Assembly: GCA_001717545.1 (NCBI GenBank)
Contig: CP017039.1
Location: 124,001 to 188,000 of the forward strand
Length of the DNA: 64,000 nt
Source: Anaerolineaceae bacterium oral taxon 439
Lineage (GTDB): Bacteria; Chloroflexota; Anaerolineae; Anaerolineales; Anaerolineaceae
Reading direction: 5' to 3'
Shown: one piece after another, positions 9,302 through 17,903 of the stretch
Layout of the letters: every line of letters begins with the position of its first letter
Numbering within the stretch: the stretch's first letter is position 1
Program-made: the position numbers and the translations under genes
Notes under the pieces: model-generated
Told to the model about the DNA's origin: nothing
Databases searched by the model: none
The model's input: the letters and a program-made list of their open reading frames with translations, nothing else

Positions 9302-11266
9302 TCAATAATTCCCGCCGCCCCGGCTCTGAATGAACCCCTGAACGAAAAGATGAATGCGGATATACGCTAAATCGTTCGGCCGGACCTCGACGTCGATCCA
9401 GCGCCCTCGCGGGATCTTCCCACTGCTGTTCAAAATGTGCGGCGTCAGGTCGAACTCCCCCGATTTCCCGATATCCAGCCGTTTTGTCCCCTCGATCCAG
9501 ACCTCCGCCCTCTGCGGCGATCCGTACTCAAAAATCCCCTGCTCGATCTCATGTTTATGCTCCGGAAGCTCGACCTTGTGCGTATGCTCCGGAACCTGAA
9601 CCTTGTGCGTGTGCGCGCTGATAAACGTCAAATGCTTATGCGGCGGAATCGCCACCTGGTGCGTATGATGCATGTTATGCTCATGCTTGCTCAGCGCCCG
9701 AAGCACGCTGTGCCGGTGATTCGCGCCCGACACCGCCAGATGGTGATAATGCTGAAGATCGATCCGGTGCTTATGCTGCTGACCCGGATAAGCCGTCGCC
9801 TGGCTCGTGTCCCGCGGCGACGAACTCAGCGCCGCCGCCCCGCTCATCGACAGCGTCCCCGAATCGCCCGTTTCGTCCTCGTCGATCAAGACGCCGTGCG
9901 TAAAATTCTGGCTTGGCGAGCTCGTCGTGTAAATTTCAACGTTCTCCTCGCTGTTAAAACTCCCCGACCCGCTTGCGCTGCTCGTTGTGACCGACCCGCC
10001 CCCCGCGCTGCTCGTCCGGACGCTCTTCCCGCCGCCCTTCGTCTGCCGGTTGAACGCACGGAACCGCTTCAGCTCGATCTTCGCCGTAATCTTATTCACG
10101 TAGCGCATCTCACCCGGAAGATAGAACGATAGCCGCGCCCCCTTCTCGTGCGTTGCGTTCTCGCTGATACTCTGCGCGTACAGCTGCGTGCTTCCCTGCG
10201 CGTACGTCGATTCGATCCGCTGCCGGTTCGCTAAATCCGCTATCGACGACGCGATATCCGTCGCCTTCGTCGATAGCTCGATCTCTAAGCTTCCCGCCTC
10301 GTCCAGAACCCGCTTCGTCTTCGTAACGATCGCCCGCGTCCCGTCTGCCGTCAGCGCCGCGACCTGCCCGACCTCCGCCCGGTCTAAAGGATCCCGCGTC
10401 AGCTCGTATAAATCCGTGACCCGGAACGATCGGCTGAACTGCGGCCGCTCCATCTCTTTCAGGAGCGCGGTCATCCTCGCCTTCAGCATCTCCGCGTTTT
10501 CAAAGCTGCGGTCAACGTAAATCCGGTTGATCAGCCCATATTTTGCGATCGCTGATGGACTCGATTCCAGGTAAGGCTTCCCGCCGTTAACCGCGCTGAT
10601 CGTCAGCTGATTCACCCCTTCGCCGTATCCGAGCCCATATAACCGGGTGCAGACCTCTAACGAATTCTGCTCCTCGTCCGATTCCAGCAAGTTCTTCTCT
10701 GCCCGAAGATAATACTGCGCCCTGCCCGCTTCGTCGATCCGGCGAAGCTCCAGCCGCCAGGGATAGACCCGCGTGTTGAAATCGAACCGATAGAGCGCGA
10801 CGAAACTTTTCGGAACCGAATACAGCGCCGTCAGTAAATTTTCATGCTCCCAGCCGTATTCCAGCTGCTGATCAAAGTCGCAGCGCCCTAAAACCCATCG
10901 CTGAACCGTCTGCCGCTCCAGAATCCAGCGGATCGTCGCCGCCGTAGGCATTCCGACGTTCCCGACCACAAACGACCCGAATAAAACGTCGTCGACCAGC
11001 GTCGCGATAACATGCTCGCAGCGATAACGACGGACCCCGATCGTATTCCGAACCAGCCCCGATCCGATCAGCCGATAAAGCTGCCCCTCCTCGCCATACC
11101 GGACGTAGTGATAAGCCTGACAGTACCTCGCTTTATCGTCATCCGCCGGTAGCTCGAACTCCAGCGAGTACACCGCGTTCAGCTCCTGCGTCTCGACAAT
11201 ATTCATCGCGTTCTGAAGAACCGCCGTCTTTTTCAAGTCCAGATCATACACGTTAATCATCGTCAT
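9302..11266 (-). CDS. Phage tail-tip protein (tail-associated structural protein) with His-rich segment
   Basis: This 654-residue protein has an N-terminal region (INVYDLDLKKTAVLQNA, then LNAVYSLEFELPAD) resembling the Prophage_tail/Gp37-like tail-hub family that follows the distal tail protein in siphoviruses. Residues of about 497-575 are unusually rich in His-x-His pairs, such as HTHKVQVPEHTHKVELPEHK. The C-terminal region (VEVRPNDLAYIRIHLFVQGF) looks like a beta-rich capping domain. It probably forms the baseplate hub and attaches the fibres encoded next. Its start overlaps the preceding gene by four bases. Confidence 0.72.
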   Translation of the reverse strand: MTMINVYDLDLKKTAVLQNAMNIVETQELNAVYSLEFELPADDDKARYCQAYHYVRYGEEGQLYRLIGSGLVRNTIGVRRYRCEHVIATLVDDVLFGSFVVGNVGMPTAATIRWILERQTVQRWVLGRCDFDQQLEYGWEHENLLTALYSVPKSFVALYRFDFNTRVYPWRLELRRIDEAGRAQYYLRAEKNLLESDEEQNSLEVCTRLYGLGYGEGVNQLTISAVNGGKPYLESSPSAIAKYGLINRIYVDRSFENAEMLKARMTALLKEMERPQFSRSFRVTDLYELTRDPLDRAEVGQVAALTADGTRAIVTKTKRVLDEAGSLEIELSTKATDIASSIADLANRQRIESTYAQGSTQLYAQSISENATHEKGARLSFYLPGEMRYVNKITAKIELKRFRAFNRQTKGGGKSVRTSSAGGGSVTTSSASGSGSFNSEENVEIYTTSSPSQNFTHGVLIDEDETGDSGTLSMSGAAALSSSPRDTSQATAYPGQQHKHRIDLQHYHHLAVSGANHRHSVLRALSKHEHNMHHTHQVAIPPHKHLTFISAHTHKVQVPEHTHKVELPEHKHEIEQGIFEYGSPQRAEVWIEGTKRLDIGKSGEFDLTPHILNSSGKIPRGRWIDVEVRPNDLAYIRIHLFVQGFIQSRGGGNY

Positions 11267-11985
11267 AAAAACCGCTCCGTGTATAAAATCGACGCCGAAA
11301 GGTCCCGCGTCGTCCCGCTCTCAACCTGTAAAGACCTCGTCTCTCGACTCAACGCATCGATCCAGTCCCCCGAATGCGTATGGATCACGTTGACCTCGCC
11401 CCCATTTTTTGGAACCATCAGGACAACATAATTCTCGCTGTCAATAACCAGCTTATCCCCCGGACGCAGCGTAAGCTTCAGCGCCAAAACCCTTTCCTCG
11501 TTCGCCTCCGCCTCTACGACCGCGCTGATCACCTCGTAAAAATCCAGGCCGCGGCTTACGATCTCCCCGGCCGCTACGGCCGCTGTGACGATTTCCGTGA
11601 AGAAGATCGACGTGTATCGAATCTGGACCAGCGTGACCGCGGCCTCGATCCCCTCTGTCATCTCTCTGTCCAGATTCCGGACCTCGCTGATAGAAACCCG
11701 CGCTTCGATCTCCTCTTTCAGCTCCGCCGCCAGCTCCCGCGGCGCTTTAATCCCCGTGATCTCCGCCGCTGCGCCGATCTCCTCGCTGAAAAAACCGGAA
11801 TACAATCTTCCTGCGAACCCCTGCGTTTCGGCGGAAACCAGCTCGTAAAACGTTAACGCGTGATTCGTAATATCGGAAACCTGAAAAAGCCCTCCGACCG
11901 TCTCGTTCAGACGCAGCGCCAGAACGATAAGAGACTCGCCGCTGCCCTGATTGAATCGGTTCAGATTAAACCGCGTCTGATTCAT
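11263..11985 (-). CDS. Tail component with a Dit C-terminal-like end; function inferred
   Basis: This 240-residue protein has a long middle region of alternating hydrophobic segments that look like degenerate repeats, with GLDFYEVISAVVEAEA and ALTFYELVSAETQG. Its C-terminus contains LRPGDKLVIDSENYVV and ends DLSASILYTERFL, a pattern seen at the C-terminal end of siphovirus distal-tail components. A ribosome site GGAG lies seven bases before the ATG. Its place between the duplicated tail protein and the hub protein argues for a tail-tip role. I do not recognise the full-length family. Confidence 0.5.
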   Translation of the reverse strand: MNQTRFNLNRFNQGSGESLIVLALRLNETVGGLFQVSDITNHALTFYELVSAETQGFAGRLYSGFFSEEIGAAAEITGIKAPRELAAELKEEIEARVSISEVRNLDREMTEGIEAAVTLVQIRYTSIFFTEIVTAAVAAGEIVSRGLDFYEVISAVVEAEANEERVLALKLTLRPGDKLVIDSENYVVLMVPKNGGEVNVIHTHSGDWIDALSRETRSLQVESGTTRDLSASILYTERFL

Positions 11986-12004
11986 CTGGTCGCTCCGTTT
12001 TTTC

Positions 12005-12781
12005 CTAATTCACGCTGAATTTCAGCTTTCCGGCCCGGAACGCGACGACGCTCCCGCTGAAAATCGGCGCGCTGCTCCCGAGCTCGCTGATCGCGAACGG
12101 CTGCCCGTTGGTTGCCGCGTCGTAAATCGCGATATGCGTCAGCTGCCCCCAGTTTCCCGTCGCCTCCTCCGATACAATATCCGCCGCGTTCTGAACCGTC
12201 GTAACCCCCGTCGCTTCTCCCGTCGGAGACGTAAAACTGAACCCGATCCGCGCGTACCCGTTCCCGGAAAACTCGTTTCCACCGTCCTCCGGCGATCCGT
12301 TGCAAAGTGCCAGAAACGGTGTGAACCCTGAACAGGACTGCCCGCGCAGGAGATTCATGATCCGCGTCCGCCAGACGTTCGATAACTTCCCGGACCAGAT
12401 CCATCTCGTCGTCCCCGCCCGGATAACCGGCGCGATCCCTGCCGTAACGTTGAGCGGCGTACCGAGCTGCCCGTATAAATACATATTCCCGCCCGACAAA
12501 CTGTCGAAAACCGCCACATGCGTAATATTCCCGACCGCGTTCGAAGCTTCCGCGAACGTAATCACCGCGCTGTTTTGAATCGACAGCCCCGCACCCGACG
12601 CCTGCGGCGCGCTGAAAACAATCTCCTGCCGCGCGTAGCCCGAATAACCGGCCTCCGTCCCGCCGCCTTCGTCGCCCGGATTATTCAAAAACAAACCAAT
12701 ATAAACCCGGACCGGCGCTGTAGCCGACTGCCCGCGCAGTAAATTAAGCGTCAGCCTTTCAAAATAATCAGTCGCATACAT
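12005..12781 (-). CDS. Phage tail protein made of two copies of one domain
   Basis: The 258 residues fall into two halves that align with each other. The first has LTLNLLRGQSATAPVRVYIG, GYSGYARQEIVFSAP and NITHVAVFDSLSGGNMYLYG. The second has RIMNLLRGQSCSGFTPFLAL, GNGYARIGFSFTSP and QLTHIAIYDAATNGQPFAI. Each half resembles the Gp80-like fibre domain common in Gram-positive phages. A tandem duplication followed by divergence is the simplest explanation. The ATG follows GGAGGACTAGGAAG. It probably decorates the tail tip. Confidence 0.65.
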   Translation of the reverse strand: MYATDYFERLTLNLLRGQSATAPVRVYIGLFLNNPGDEGGGTEAGYSGYARQEIVFSAPQASGAGLSIQNSAVITFAEASNAVGNITHVAVFDSLSGGNMYLYGQLGTPLNVTAGIAPVIRAGTTRWIWSGKLSNVWRTRIMNLLRGQSCSGFTPFLALCNGSPEDGGNEFSGNGYARIGFSFTSPTGEATGVTTVQNAADIVSEEATGNWGQLTHIAIYDAATNGQPFAISELGSSAPIFSGSVVAFRAGKLKFSVN

Positions 12782-12845
12782 CTTCCTAGTCCTCCTTCAT
12801 CCCATATATCCTGATCCATAAACCGCTGATTCGCGATCTCGCCCT

Positions 12846-12929
12846 GCGACATCGATCGCGGGGTCGCATACATCAAGCCACTGGGACCACAAGTCCCCGT
12901 GGCGCAGTGCCTGACGCAGAGGCGTCAGG
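12846..12929. other. Three-hairpin structured element after the Dit gene
   Basis: The 157-base gap between the Dit gene and the next tail gene holds three consecutive inverted repeats. GCGAC at 12846 pairs with GTCGC at 12863. A long hairpin spans 12877-12903 (GCCAC-T-GGGAC, loop CACAA, GTCCC-C-GTGGC). CCTGACGC at 12910 pairs with GCGTCAGG at 12922. None is followed by a U-tract, so these are not obvious terminators. The last hairpin recurs almost exactly at 17882. Confidence 0.65.
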
Positions 12930-12938
12930 TGCAAATAG

Positions 12939-13487
12939 CTACGCAACCTTTTTATCGATCTGCATAATCCGTATCCCCACCGCGTCCCGGACCCCTGTAT
13001 TCGTGATCTCGATCCGCGTCGGCGTCGCCGCCGTCCCCGTGTAGTTCGGCGCGTAAAGCCCCTGAAAATTCCGTTGAATCGTCTCTCCATACGCGAACGG
13101 TTCGCAGCTGAATACCAACGCGAACCGGTTCCCGACCCGCCGGAGCTGCTCCAATTCGATCGCGTCGTAAAGTCGCCCGACGTAATACTTCCCCGGCTCG
13201 TTCCAGATTCGGATCGTCCCCTTCTTGCTGAGAAGATACGAAATCTCCCGGACCCCTGCCCGCTCGATGATCCGCGTCGTGACGCAGCTCAGCGTCAGAG
13301 CCCGTTCGTCGTAAAATCGCGCTCCGAAATCGTACGCCCCCGATCGATTCGGGATCGTCGTCTTTCGTGGCCGGAGCCCCGGCTGGAAAACGTCCTGCGG
13401 TTCCTCCGTCAGCTGGATCCCGAATCGCTGGTACATGTCCGTCCCATTAAAAAGGAACGAACTCTTATTCAGATAATTGAATTCCAT
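12939..13487 (-). CDS. Distal tail protein (Dit), short form
   Basis: The 182-residue protein matches the N-terminal half of siphovirus distal tail proteins: RFGIQLTEEPQ, then RSGAYDFGARFYDERALTL, ISYLLSKKGTIRIWNEPGKYYVGRLYD and FALVFSCEPFAYGE. Dit forms the ring between tube and hub. It stops at MQIDKKVA, where the second (galectin-like) domain normally begins. That domain may be missing or supplied by the gene at 11263-11985, which has a Dit-like C-terminus. The structured element at 12846-12929 begins immediately after the stop. Confidence 0.72.
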   Translation of the reverse strand: MEFNYLNKSSFLFNGTDMYQRFGIQLTEEPQDVFQPGLRPRKTTIPNRSGAYDFGARFYDERALTLSCVTTRIIERAGVREISYLLSKKGTIRIWNEPGKYYVGRLYDAIELEQLRRVGNRFALVFSCEPFAYGETIQRNFQGLYAPNYTGTAATPTRIEITNTGVRDAVGIRIMQIDKKVA

Positions 13488-13490
13488 ATT

Positions 13491-16205
13491 TTACACCCCG
13501 GCATAGCGCATCTTCCGCTTCAGCTCCCATGCGATATCCTCCGCCATTTCAATACTGCTATTCCCTCCATGCACGTGAATATGAATATCGCCGAAGTTCC
13601 GGCTGTTATCCGTACTCGACTGATTCAGAACCTGCTGCGTCTGCTGATGGTTCAAAATCCGTCCGTCGATCCGCGGAATAAATAACTCCTGTCCCCGCTC
13701 CCCGACAATGTACGGAACCCCCGCTTTAACGTTGCCGCCGGACGCCATCCCCATATAAAACGTTCCCGGCGTATATCCGCCGTTCGCGCCGGCCCCGTTC
13801 GCGTTAAGCGCGCTGAAAACTCCGCGCCACGCCGATTTCATCGTCTCGAAAAGTCCGGTGATCCAATTAACCCTATTCTCCAGCCTGGACGTATCCACGT
13901 TCGCCGCCTCATTAATGCCTGTCTGGAGACCGCTCGCGATCCCCGAAGCCGACTCCGAAACCGAATCCTTCGCGTCCGAAACGCTCGTCTCAATCTCGCT
14001 CATCCTGGAGTCAATCGCCGTCGCACCCGCCGTCAGCGCCGTCTCGCTGTCCGACATGCTCGTCTTCACTCCATCCGCCAGCCCTTTTCCATGCGTCACC
14101 ACCGAATTCATGTACAGTATGATCCGCGGCTCGTAATACCCCCAGTTTTCATAAACCTCTGAAAGCTTTAACCCGTTCGTTTCGGCGTAATCCTCAATAT
14201 AACCTTTGGCGTCCCAAAAACTCGTCTGAATCTTATCCGCGAAACTTTGAATCTCGTCCTTAACTTCAATGAATGCTATCGTCGCGTCCGCGCTCTCCTT
14301 GAGCCATCCGTACGCGTCCGCTACCGCGCTGATCGCGGAGCCAATCGACCCCAGCGCCTCTACCGCCCCGGGCGCCTTTTCAACAAGCCCCTCGGCGAAT
14401 CCGACAATCTTTGGAATCCATTCGTCCGCAAACGCTTTCGCATCTCCTGAAAGAACCCATCCTGCCGTCTTCTCCGCGATCCCGCCGACAGACTCGACAA
14501 CGCTGTCGAAGAACGCCTTCCCCGATTCATTTTGCGTAAAATCATTAAACGCCGTCAAAAGCGAATTCGCAACCGGTAAAAGCTTTTCGCCGATAGAAAT
14601 CTTCAAATTGTCAAAATTCGTGCGCATCAGCGCCAGCTGAGAATTGTAATTGCCCGACTCCCGCTCCGCCTGCCCGTGCATCGTCTTCGACTGCTCCATG
14701 ACCAACGCGTACCGTGCCTGCGCCTTTGCCGCCTCGTCCAGCGCAATCTCTTTCCCTTCTAACGTCTTTTCGACCGCCTCCTCGGCCTCCGCGACCTTCT
14801 GAAGCGCGTTTCGGTATTCGAACGACTCTTCTCCGTGCTTCGCTAACGCCGTTGCTAAATTCTTCTGCGCTTTTTCTAACTTCAAGGAGGCCGCGTTCAC
14901 GTCTGTCATATCGACTTCCGTCTGAACCAGCCCCATCTGCAAAGCCTTCAGCTTCACGGCAGTATCTTTTATGACCAGCCCGTATTTATACCCTGCCTGC
15001 GCGCCGCCCGTCATTACCGACTGTAAATTCTCCAGCACCTGCGCAACCGGGATCCCTGTCGCCGCGCTCATGTCCGCCGCCAGCTGTACTAACGACGTGG
15101 AAAAATCGTAAGCTTCCTCCTTATTCATGTTTAACGCACGGAACATCCCGCCGTAAGTATTAATCGCCTCGCGCATCTCCAGCTTATTCATCCGCAGCGC
15201 CAGCGTATTCTTCTCAACGAAATACTCGACGTCCCCCTCGAAATCGCCGAAAACCTGTAAACTGTAACCAACCGCGTCCTCATAACTCGACGCCATCGAA
15301 ATAGCTTCCGCGCTGTATTCTTTCGCGCTCGCTATGGCGCGGCCAATCCCATGAAAAGCTGCCTTAATCCCATCGCTGACAAGTCGGGTCGCGACCCCCG
15401 TTTTAATCGATTCCCAAAACCCTTTAATCTTGTTCCCTGAGTCGCCTGCGGCCTCGCCGGTTTGCCGGATTTCAGCCTGAATCGTGTTGTGCTTTTGCTT
15501 TGCGATGTCGAGTTCTTCGTTGAGTCTTTGATGCTCCTTTTCGTAGTCCGATATTGGCTTTGCCCCGTTCTCGAAGCCTCTGCGGTTTTCCTTGATCTCT
15601 TTTTCGAGCGCTTCGATCTCGTCCTTTGTATTTTCCGCCTGTTTTTCGAGCGCGTTCATGACCTCCTTATACTGAGTCAGCCTTTCCGCCCCATCCGTCC
15701 CCGAGAACTTCAAGGCCTCTTTTGCTAATTTGACACCCTCCGCTAAGTTTTTTGAGCTCGTTCGAATCTGTTCCAGCCGTTCGCGATTCGCGCTCATCGC
15801 CGTGCTGAAAGCGCTGGATGAAGCCTTTGCCTCGTTCAGCTTCTCCTTCCAGTTCGACAACTCAGACGTCGCTAAACTTTGTTCTCTCTTGGTCTTCTCT
15901 AACTTACGCGTGAGTGCGTCGTGTGTCGCTGCATATTTCTCATTGCTGATCGTTTCTGATTCAAGCGCTTTATGATTGTCCTGAATAGCCTTTGTAAGAA
16001 CCCTGATCTCATCGTCAAGAACCTTGACCTTGCCCGCGGCCAGATTCGCGCCGTCCTGAAGCTTTGCGATATTCCCTGCGTCGAAATTTAAATCCGACTT
16101 AACCAGCCGGAGATTCTGCGAAATTTCGCGCGCCGCCGCCTGGAGCGATTTCAGCGATGACGTCGCCTGTGAAGTATCTGCTTTGATTTTTATCGTAGTA
16201 TCCAT
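13491..16205 (-). CDS. Tail tape measure protein
   Basis: At 904 residues this is the longest phage protein. It sets tail length and is ejected with the DNA. It begins MDTTIKIKADTSQATSSLKSL, typical of TP901-type tape measures. Long coiled coils cover roughly residues 30-260 and 440-500, and the conserved core has YEDAVGYSLQVFGDFEGD and MSAATGIPVAQVLENLQS-type sequence. The C-terminus (VPYIVGERGQELFIPRIDGRI) is the usual tape-measure ending. It directly follows a strong intrinsic terminator, which implies antitermination or a private promoter. Confidence 0.93.
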   Translation of the reverse strand: MDTTIKIKADTSQATSSLKSLQAAAREISQNLRLVKSDLNFDAGNIAKLQDGANLAAGKVKVLDDEIRVLTKAIQDNHKALESETISNEKYAATHDALTRKLEKTKREQSLATSELSNWKEKLNEAKASSSAFSTAMSANRERLEQIRTSSKNLAEGVKLAKEALKFSGTDGAERLTQYKEVMNALEKQAENTKDEIEALEKEIKENRRGFENGAKPISDYEKEHQRLNEELDIAKQKHNTIQAEIRQTGEAAGDSGNKIKGFWESIKTGVATRLVSDGIKAAFHGIGRAIASAKEYSAEAISMASSYEDAVGYSLQVFGDFEGDVEYFVEKNTLALRMNKLEMREAINTYGGMFRALNMNKEEAYDFSTSLVQLAADMSAATGIPVAQVLENLQSVMTGGAQAGYKYGLVIKDTAVKLKALQMGLVQTEVDMTDVNAASLKLEKAQKNLATALAKHGEESFEYRNALQKVAEAEEAVEKTLEGKEIALDEAAKAQARYALVMEQSKTMHGQAERESGNYNSQLALMRTNFDNLKISIGEKLLPVANSLLTAFNDFTQNESGKAFFDSVVESVGGIAEKTAGWVLSGDAKAFADEWIPKIVGFAEGLVEKAPGAVEALGSIGSAISAVADAYGWLKESADATIAFIEVKDEIQSFADKIQTSFWDAKGYIEDYAETNGLKLSEVYENWGYYEPRIILYMNSVVTHGKGLADGVKTSMSDSETALTAGATAIDSRMSEIETSVSDAKDSVSESASGIASGLQTGINEAANVDTSRLENRVNWITGLFETMKSAWRGVFSALNANGAGANGGYTPGTFYMGMASGGNVKAGVPYIVGERGQELFIPRIDGRILNHQQTQQVLNQSSTDNSRNFGDIHIHVHGGNSSIEMAEDIAWELKRKMRYAGV

Positions 16206-16238
16206 AAAGTTTGTATCCCTCTCCCTGATAGCAGCAAC

Positions 16239-16272
16239 AAAAAAAAAACAACGACAGCCGACCGTCGTTGTT
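16239..16272 (-). terminator. Strong intrinsic terminator upstream of the tape measure gene
   Basis: AACAACGAC at 16247-16255 pairs with GTCGTTGTT at 16264-16272. Read on the minus strand it is followed by a run of ten U. It lies between the 69-residue membrane gene and the tape measure gene, inside the late operon, so read-through or antitermination must occur. Confidence 0.82.
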
Positions 16273-16305
16273 ACCTGCAGTGAAAAATTTTTTTAAAGGA
16301 TTACT

Positions 16306-16515
16306 TTAAAAGCCGAGGAATGTAAGAACGAAAAGAAAACCGAAAACGATAAGCCCGATTAAACCCAGAATAAAAGGCAGATACCCGATAACCGCAACCG
16401 CAATCATAATCCTTGTAATTCGGTCCGGCCCTTTCGCCTCCGGCCATGGATAACCGCGCTCCGCGGCCTCTTTCTTTAGCTGATGATATCGCTCAATCGC
16501 AGTAAGCTCTTCCAT
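16306..16515 (-). CDS. Small membrane protein between tail chaperone and tape measure
   Basis: The 69-residue product has a charged N-terminal half (MEELTAIERYHQLKKEAAERG) and a C-terminal hydrophobic half of about 30 residues (IMIAVAVIGYLPFILGLIGL, then a second short stretch) that would make one or two membrane segments. I do not recognise a family. It sits between the frameshifted chaperone gene and a terminator, where phages often carry accessory genes, so it need not be structural. Confidence 0.55.
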   Translation of the reverse strand: MEELTAIERYHQLKKEAAERGYPWPEAKGPDRITRIMIAVAVIGYLPFILGLIGLIVFGFLFVLTFLGF

Positions 16516-16574
16516 AATCCGCCTCCCGTGCCTTAATTATAAACCTGTGGCAGGAAATCCGTTTACGCTGCAGC

Positions 16575-16781
16575 CTAAAATCCGTCGTAATCGGATTGCG
16601 CAGCCCCTGCTTCGTTCGCCTCATCCAGCGCGTTCAGCCGGTAATAAACCGCGTCCAAAATCATCCCGATCGTAAAACAATCCAATTCCGCGACGGAGAA
16701 CCCTGCGTGACGCCCCAGCTCCAGAAAATAAAAAAAATTGAGCGCCTCGCTGCTTTGCTCCCCGTCGCTTACTCGTTTTTT
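16575..16781 (-). CDS. Tail assembly chaperone frameshift extension (GT product)
   Basis: This is the -1 frame downstream of the chaperone gene and has no start codon of its own. A slip on A-AAA-AAC carries ribosomes past the UAA stop six bases later and adds about 65 residues, including ALNFFYFLELGRHAGFSVAE and FTIGMILDAVYYRLNALDEA. Fused G-T chaperones of this kind coat the tape measure in most siphoviruses. The frame is open from the slip site to TAG at 16575-16577. The position directly upstream of the tail-length module is the expected one. Confidence 0.8.
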   Translation of the reverse strand, partial: KKRVSDGEQSSEALNFFYFLELGRHAGFSVAELDCFTIGMILDAVYYRLNALDEANEAGAAQSDYDGF

Positions 16782-17233
16782 AGCGTAATCGTCGTCTTAT
16801 ACGTCCCGGTCCAAAGCTGAAACAACGCCGGAATAAACTGTTCCATTGGAATCACAACGTCCAGATCCTCAATCCAGCCGTCAACCCCTGGTATCGTCGA
16901 ATCCGCGTTCTTAGCGAACGCCCAGATCAACCGTTCAGCCTGCTCGATATCTTCATACCCGAGGACCTTCTTCTTTGTAAGCTCTTCAATGTCGACGCTC
17001 TCCAAAAAAGCCTCGTACAAAGCCTTTTCGTCTTTAAGATCAACGTCCTTTCCCTTAACTACCTCTAAAATCAATAAACTGTCCCTGTTTACGATCCTGT
17101 CGTAAAGCGTCGCTAAATCCTCGATGAGGTCTCGCCCGAACTCCGCCCTGTAAATCCGCGCTGCCCCCAACGTTAACCGGACGCGAACCTTTTCGCTTCT
17201 CCCGTCGCACTGAATCTCAAAAACCCGTTCCAT
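16769..17233 (-). CDS. Tail assembly chaperone (G product)
   Basis: The 154-residue protein lies between the tail tube gene and the tape measure, the canonical place of the G chaperone. It begins MERVFEIQCDGRSEKVRVRL and has an acidic, helical body (DEKALYEAFLESVDIEELTK). Its last codons encode the slippery sequence that yields the longer GT form. Chaperones of this class bind the tape measure before tube polymerisation and are absent from virions. Sequence similarity within the class is low, so position and the frameshift site carry the call. Confidence 0.82.
   Translation of the reverse strand: MERVFEIQCDGRSEKVRVRLTLGAARIYRAEFGRDLIEDLATLYDRIVNRDSLLILEVVKGKDVDLKDEKALYEAFLESVDIEELTKKKVLGYEDIEQAERLIWAFAKNADSTIPGVDGWIEDLDVVIPMEQFIPALFQLWTGTYKTTITLKNE
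16775..16781 (-). promoter_or_regulatory. Programmed -1 frameshift slippery heptamer
   Basis: On the minus strand the chaperone gene reads CTA AAA AAC GAG TAA. The heptamer A AAA AAC is in the zero-frame register required for tandem -1 slippage, and the stop codon follows one codon later. Confidence 0.8.
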
Positions 17234-17254
17234 CCCTGATCTCCTGTTCCCTTT

Positions 17255-17283
17255 CGGAGAGCTGAGCAGCCCTCAGCCCTCCG
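17255..17283. other. 11-bp hairpin between chaperone and tail tube genes
   Basis: CGGAG, one mismatch, GCTGAG, loop CAGCC, CTCAGC, one mismatch, CTCCG. No U-tract follows. It fits a mRNA processing or stability hairpin rather than an intrinsic terminator. Confidence 0.6.
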
Positions 17284-17294
17284 CTCATCCAAAT

Positions 17295-17867
17295 CTAAGC
17301 CGCCTTCGGATCGTGAACCGCCGTGAACCAGCCGTCATAAACCGTATCGTCCGTCTCCTCGTACGTCCGCGCCTTAACCACCCCGTCGGCGCGCGGAATC
17401 GCCGTAACGTTCAGCGTCCGATACTGCGGCGTCTTCGACCCGCCGTCCCCCGCCGTCGTCGCGCTGACGTCCGGTCGGTTCGCCGTGCAGTTGTACATCA
17501 CATGCCGCGCGTTCTTCGCGTCCTGAACCCATTCCCAGACCAGAACAAACCGCCCCGGATTCGCCTCGTTTTCCTCGTAAATAACCTTCTTATCCGAAGC
17601 CTTCTCCCCCAGCGCGTACTGCGCGAACGCCTCGTCTAAAATCGTAAACTCCAGCGTCCCCATATACCCGCTGTTCTGGTTCCCGACGAAAATAACCGTC
17701 CCGTCAGCGTAAACCTGCGTCTGATTTCCCGACGCCGTCCAGTTAATCTGTCGCGTCCCCTCGAACATCTTAATCGCGCCGTACGTATCCTTCCCGTCCG
17801 GCCCCGCCGTAATCGGAGCCCAGCCCATCTTCGCCGACCCCCATAAAACCTTATTCTGCTTTGCCAT
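17295..17867 (-). CDS. Major tail tube protein
   Basis: The 190-residue protein starts MAKQNKVLWGSAKMGWAP after GAGGAAAG; the upstream start at 17891 has no ribosome site. Features shared with siphovirus tail tube proteins are an N-terminal strand region, GTRQINWTASGNQTQVYADG, GYMGTLEFTILDEAFAQYAL and RTLNVTAIPRADGVV. These are typical of the phi13/TP901 family. It polymerises around the tape measure to form the tube. The gene directly upstream in transcription is the HK97 gp10-like one, with a hairpin in the gap. Confidence 0.85.
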   Translation of the reverse strand: MAKQNKVLWGSAKMGWAPITAGPDGKDTYGAIKMFEGTRQINWTASGNQTQVYADGTVIFVGNQNSGYMGTLEFTILDEAFAQYALGEKASDKKVIYEENEANPGRFVLVWEWVQDAKNARHVMYNCTANRPDVSATTAGDGGSKTPQYRTLNVTAIPRADGVVKARTYEETDDTVYDGWFTAVHDPKAA

Positions 17868-17881
17868 CTTTCCTCGCAGTG

Positions 17882-17901
17882 CCTGACGCAAAGGCGTCAG
17901 G
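17882..17901. repeat. Hairpin repeat, second copy of the 12910 element
   Basis: CCTGACGC (17882-17889), loop AAAG, GCGTCAGG (17894-17901). The copy at 12910-12929 differs only in the loop, and both share the flank CGCAGTG. It fills the gap between the gp10-like and tail tube genes. Confidence 0.75.
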
Positions 17902-17903
17902 TA

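Noticed and set aside
12760-12884. 40-codon frame starting at a second ATGTATGCGAC before the duplicated tail gene
   Set aside because: It overlaps the structured gap and the next gene start, and has no ribosome site of its own.
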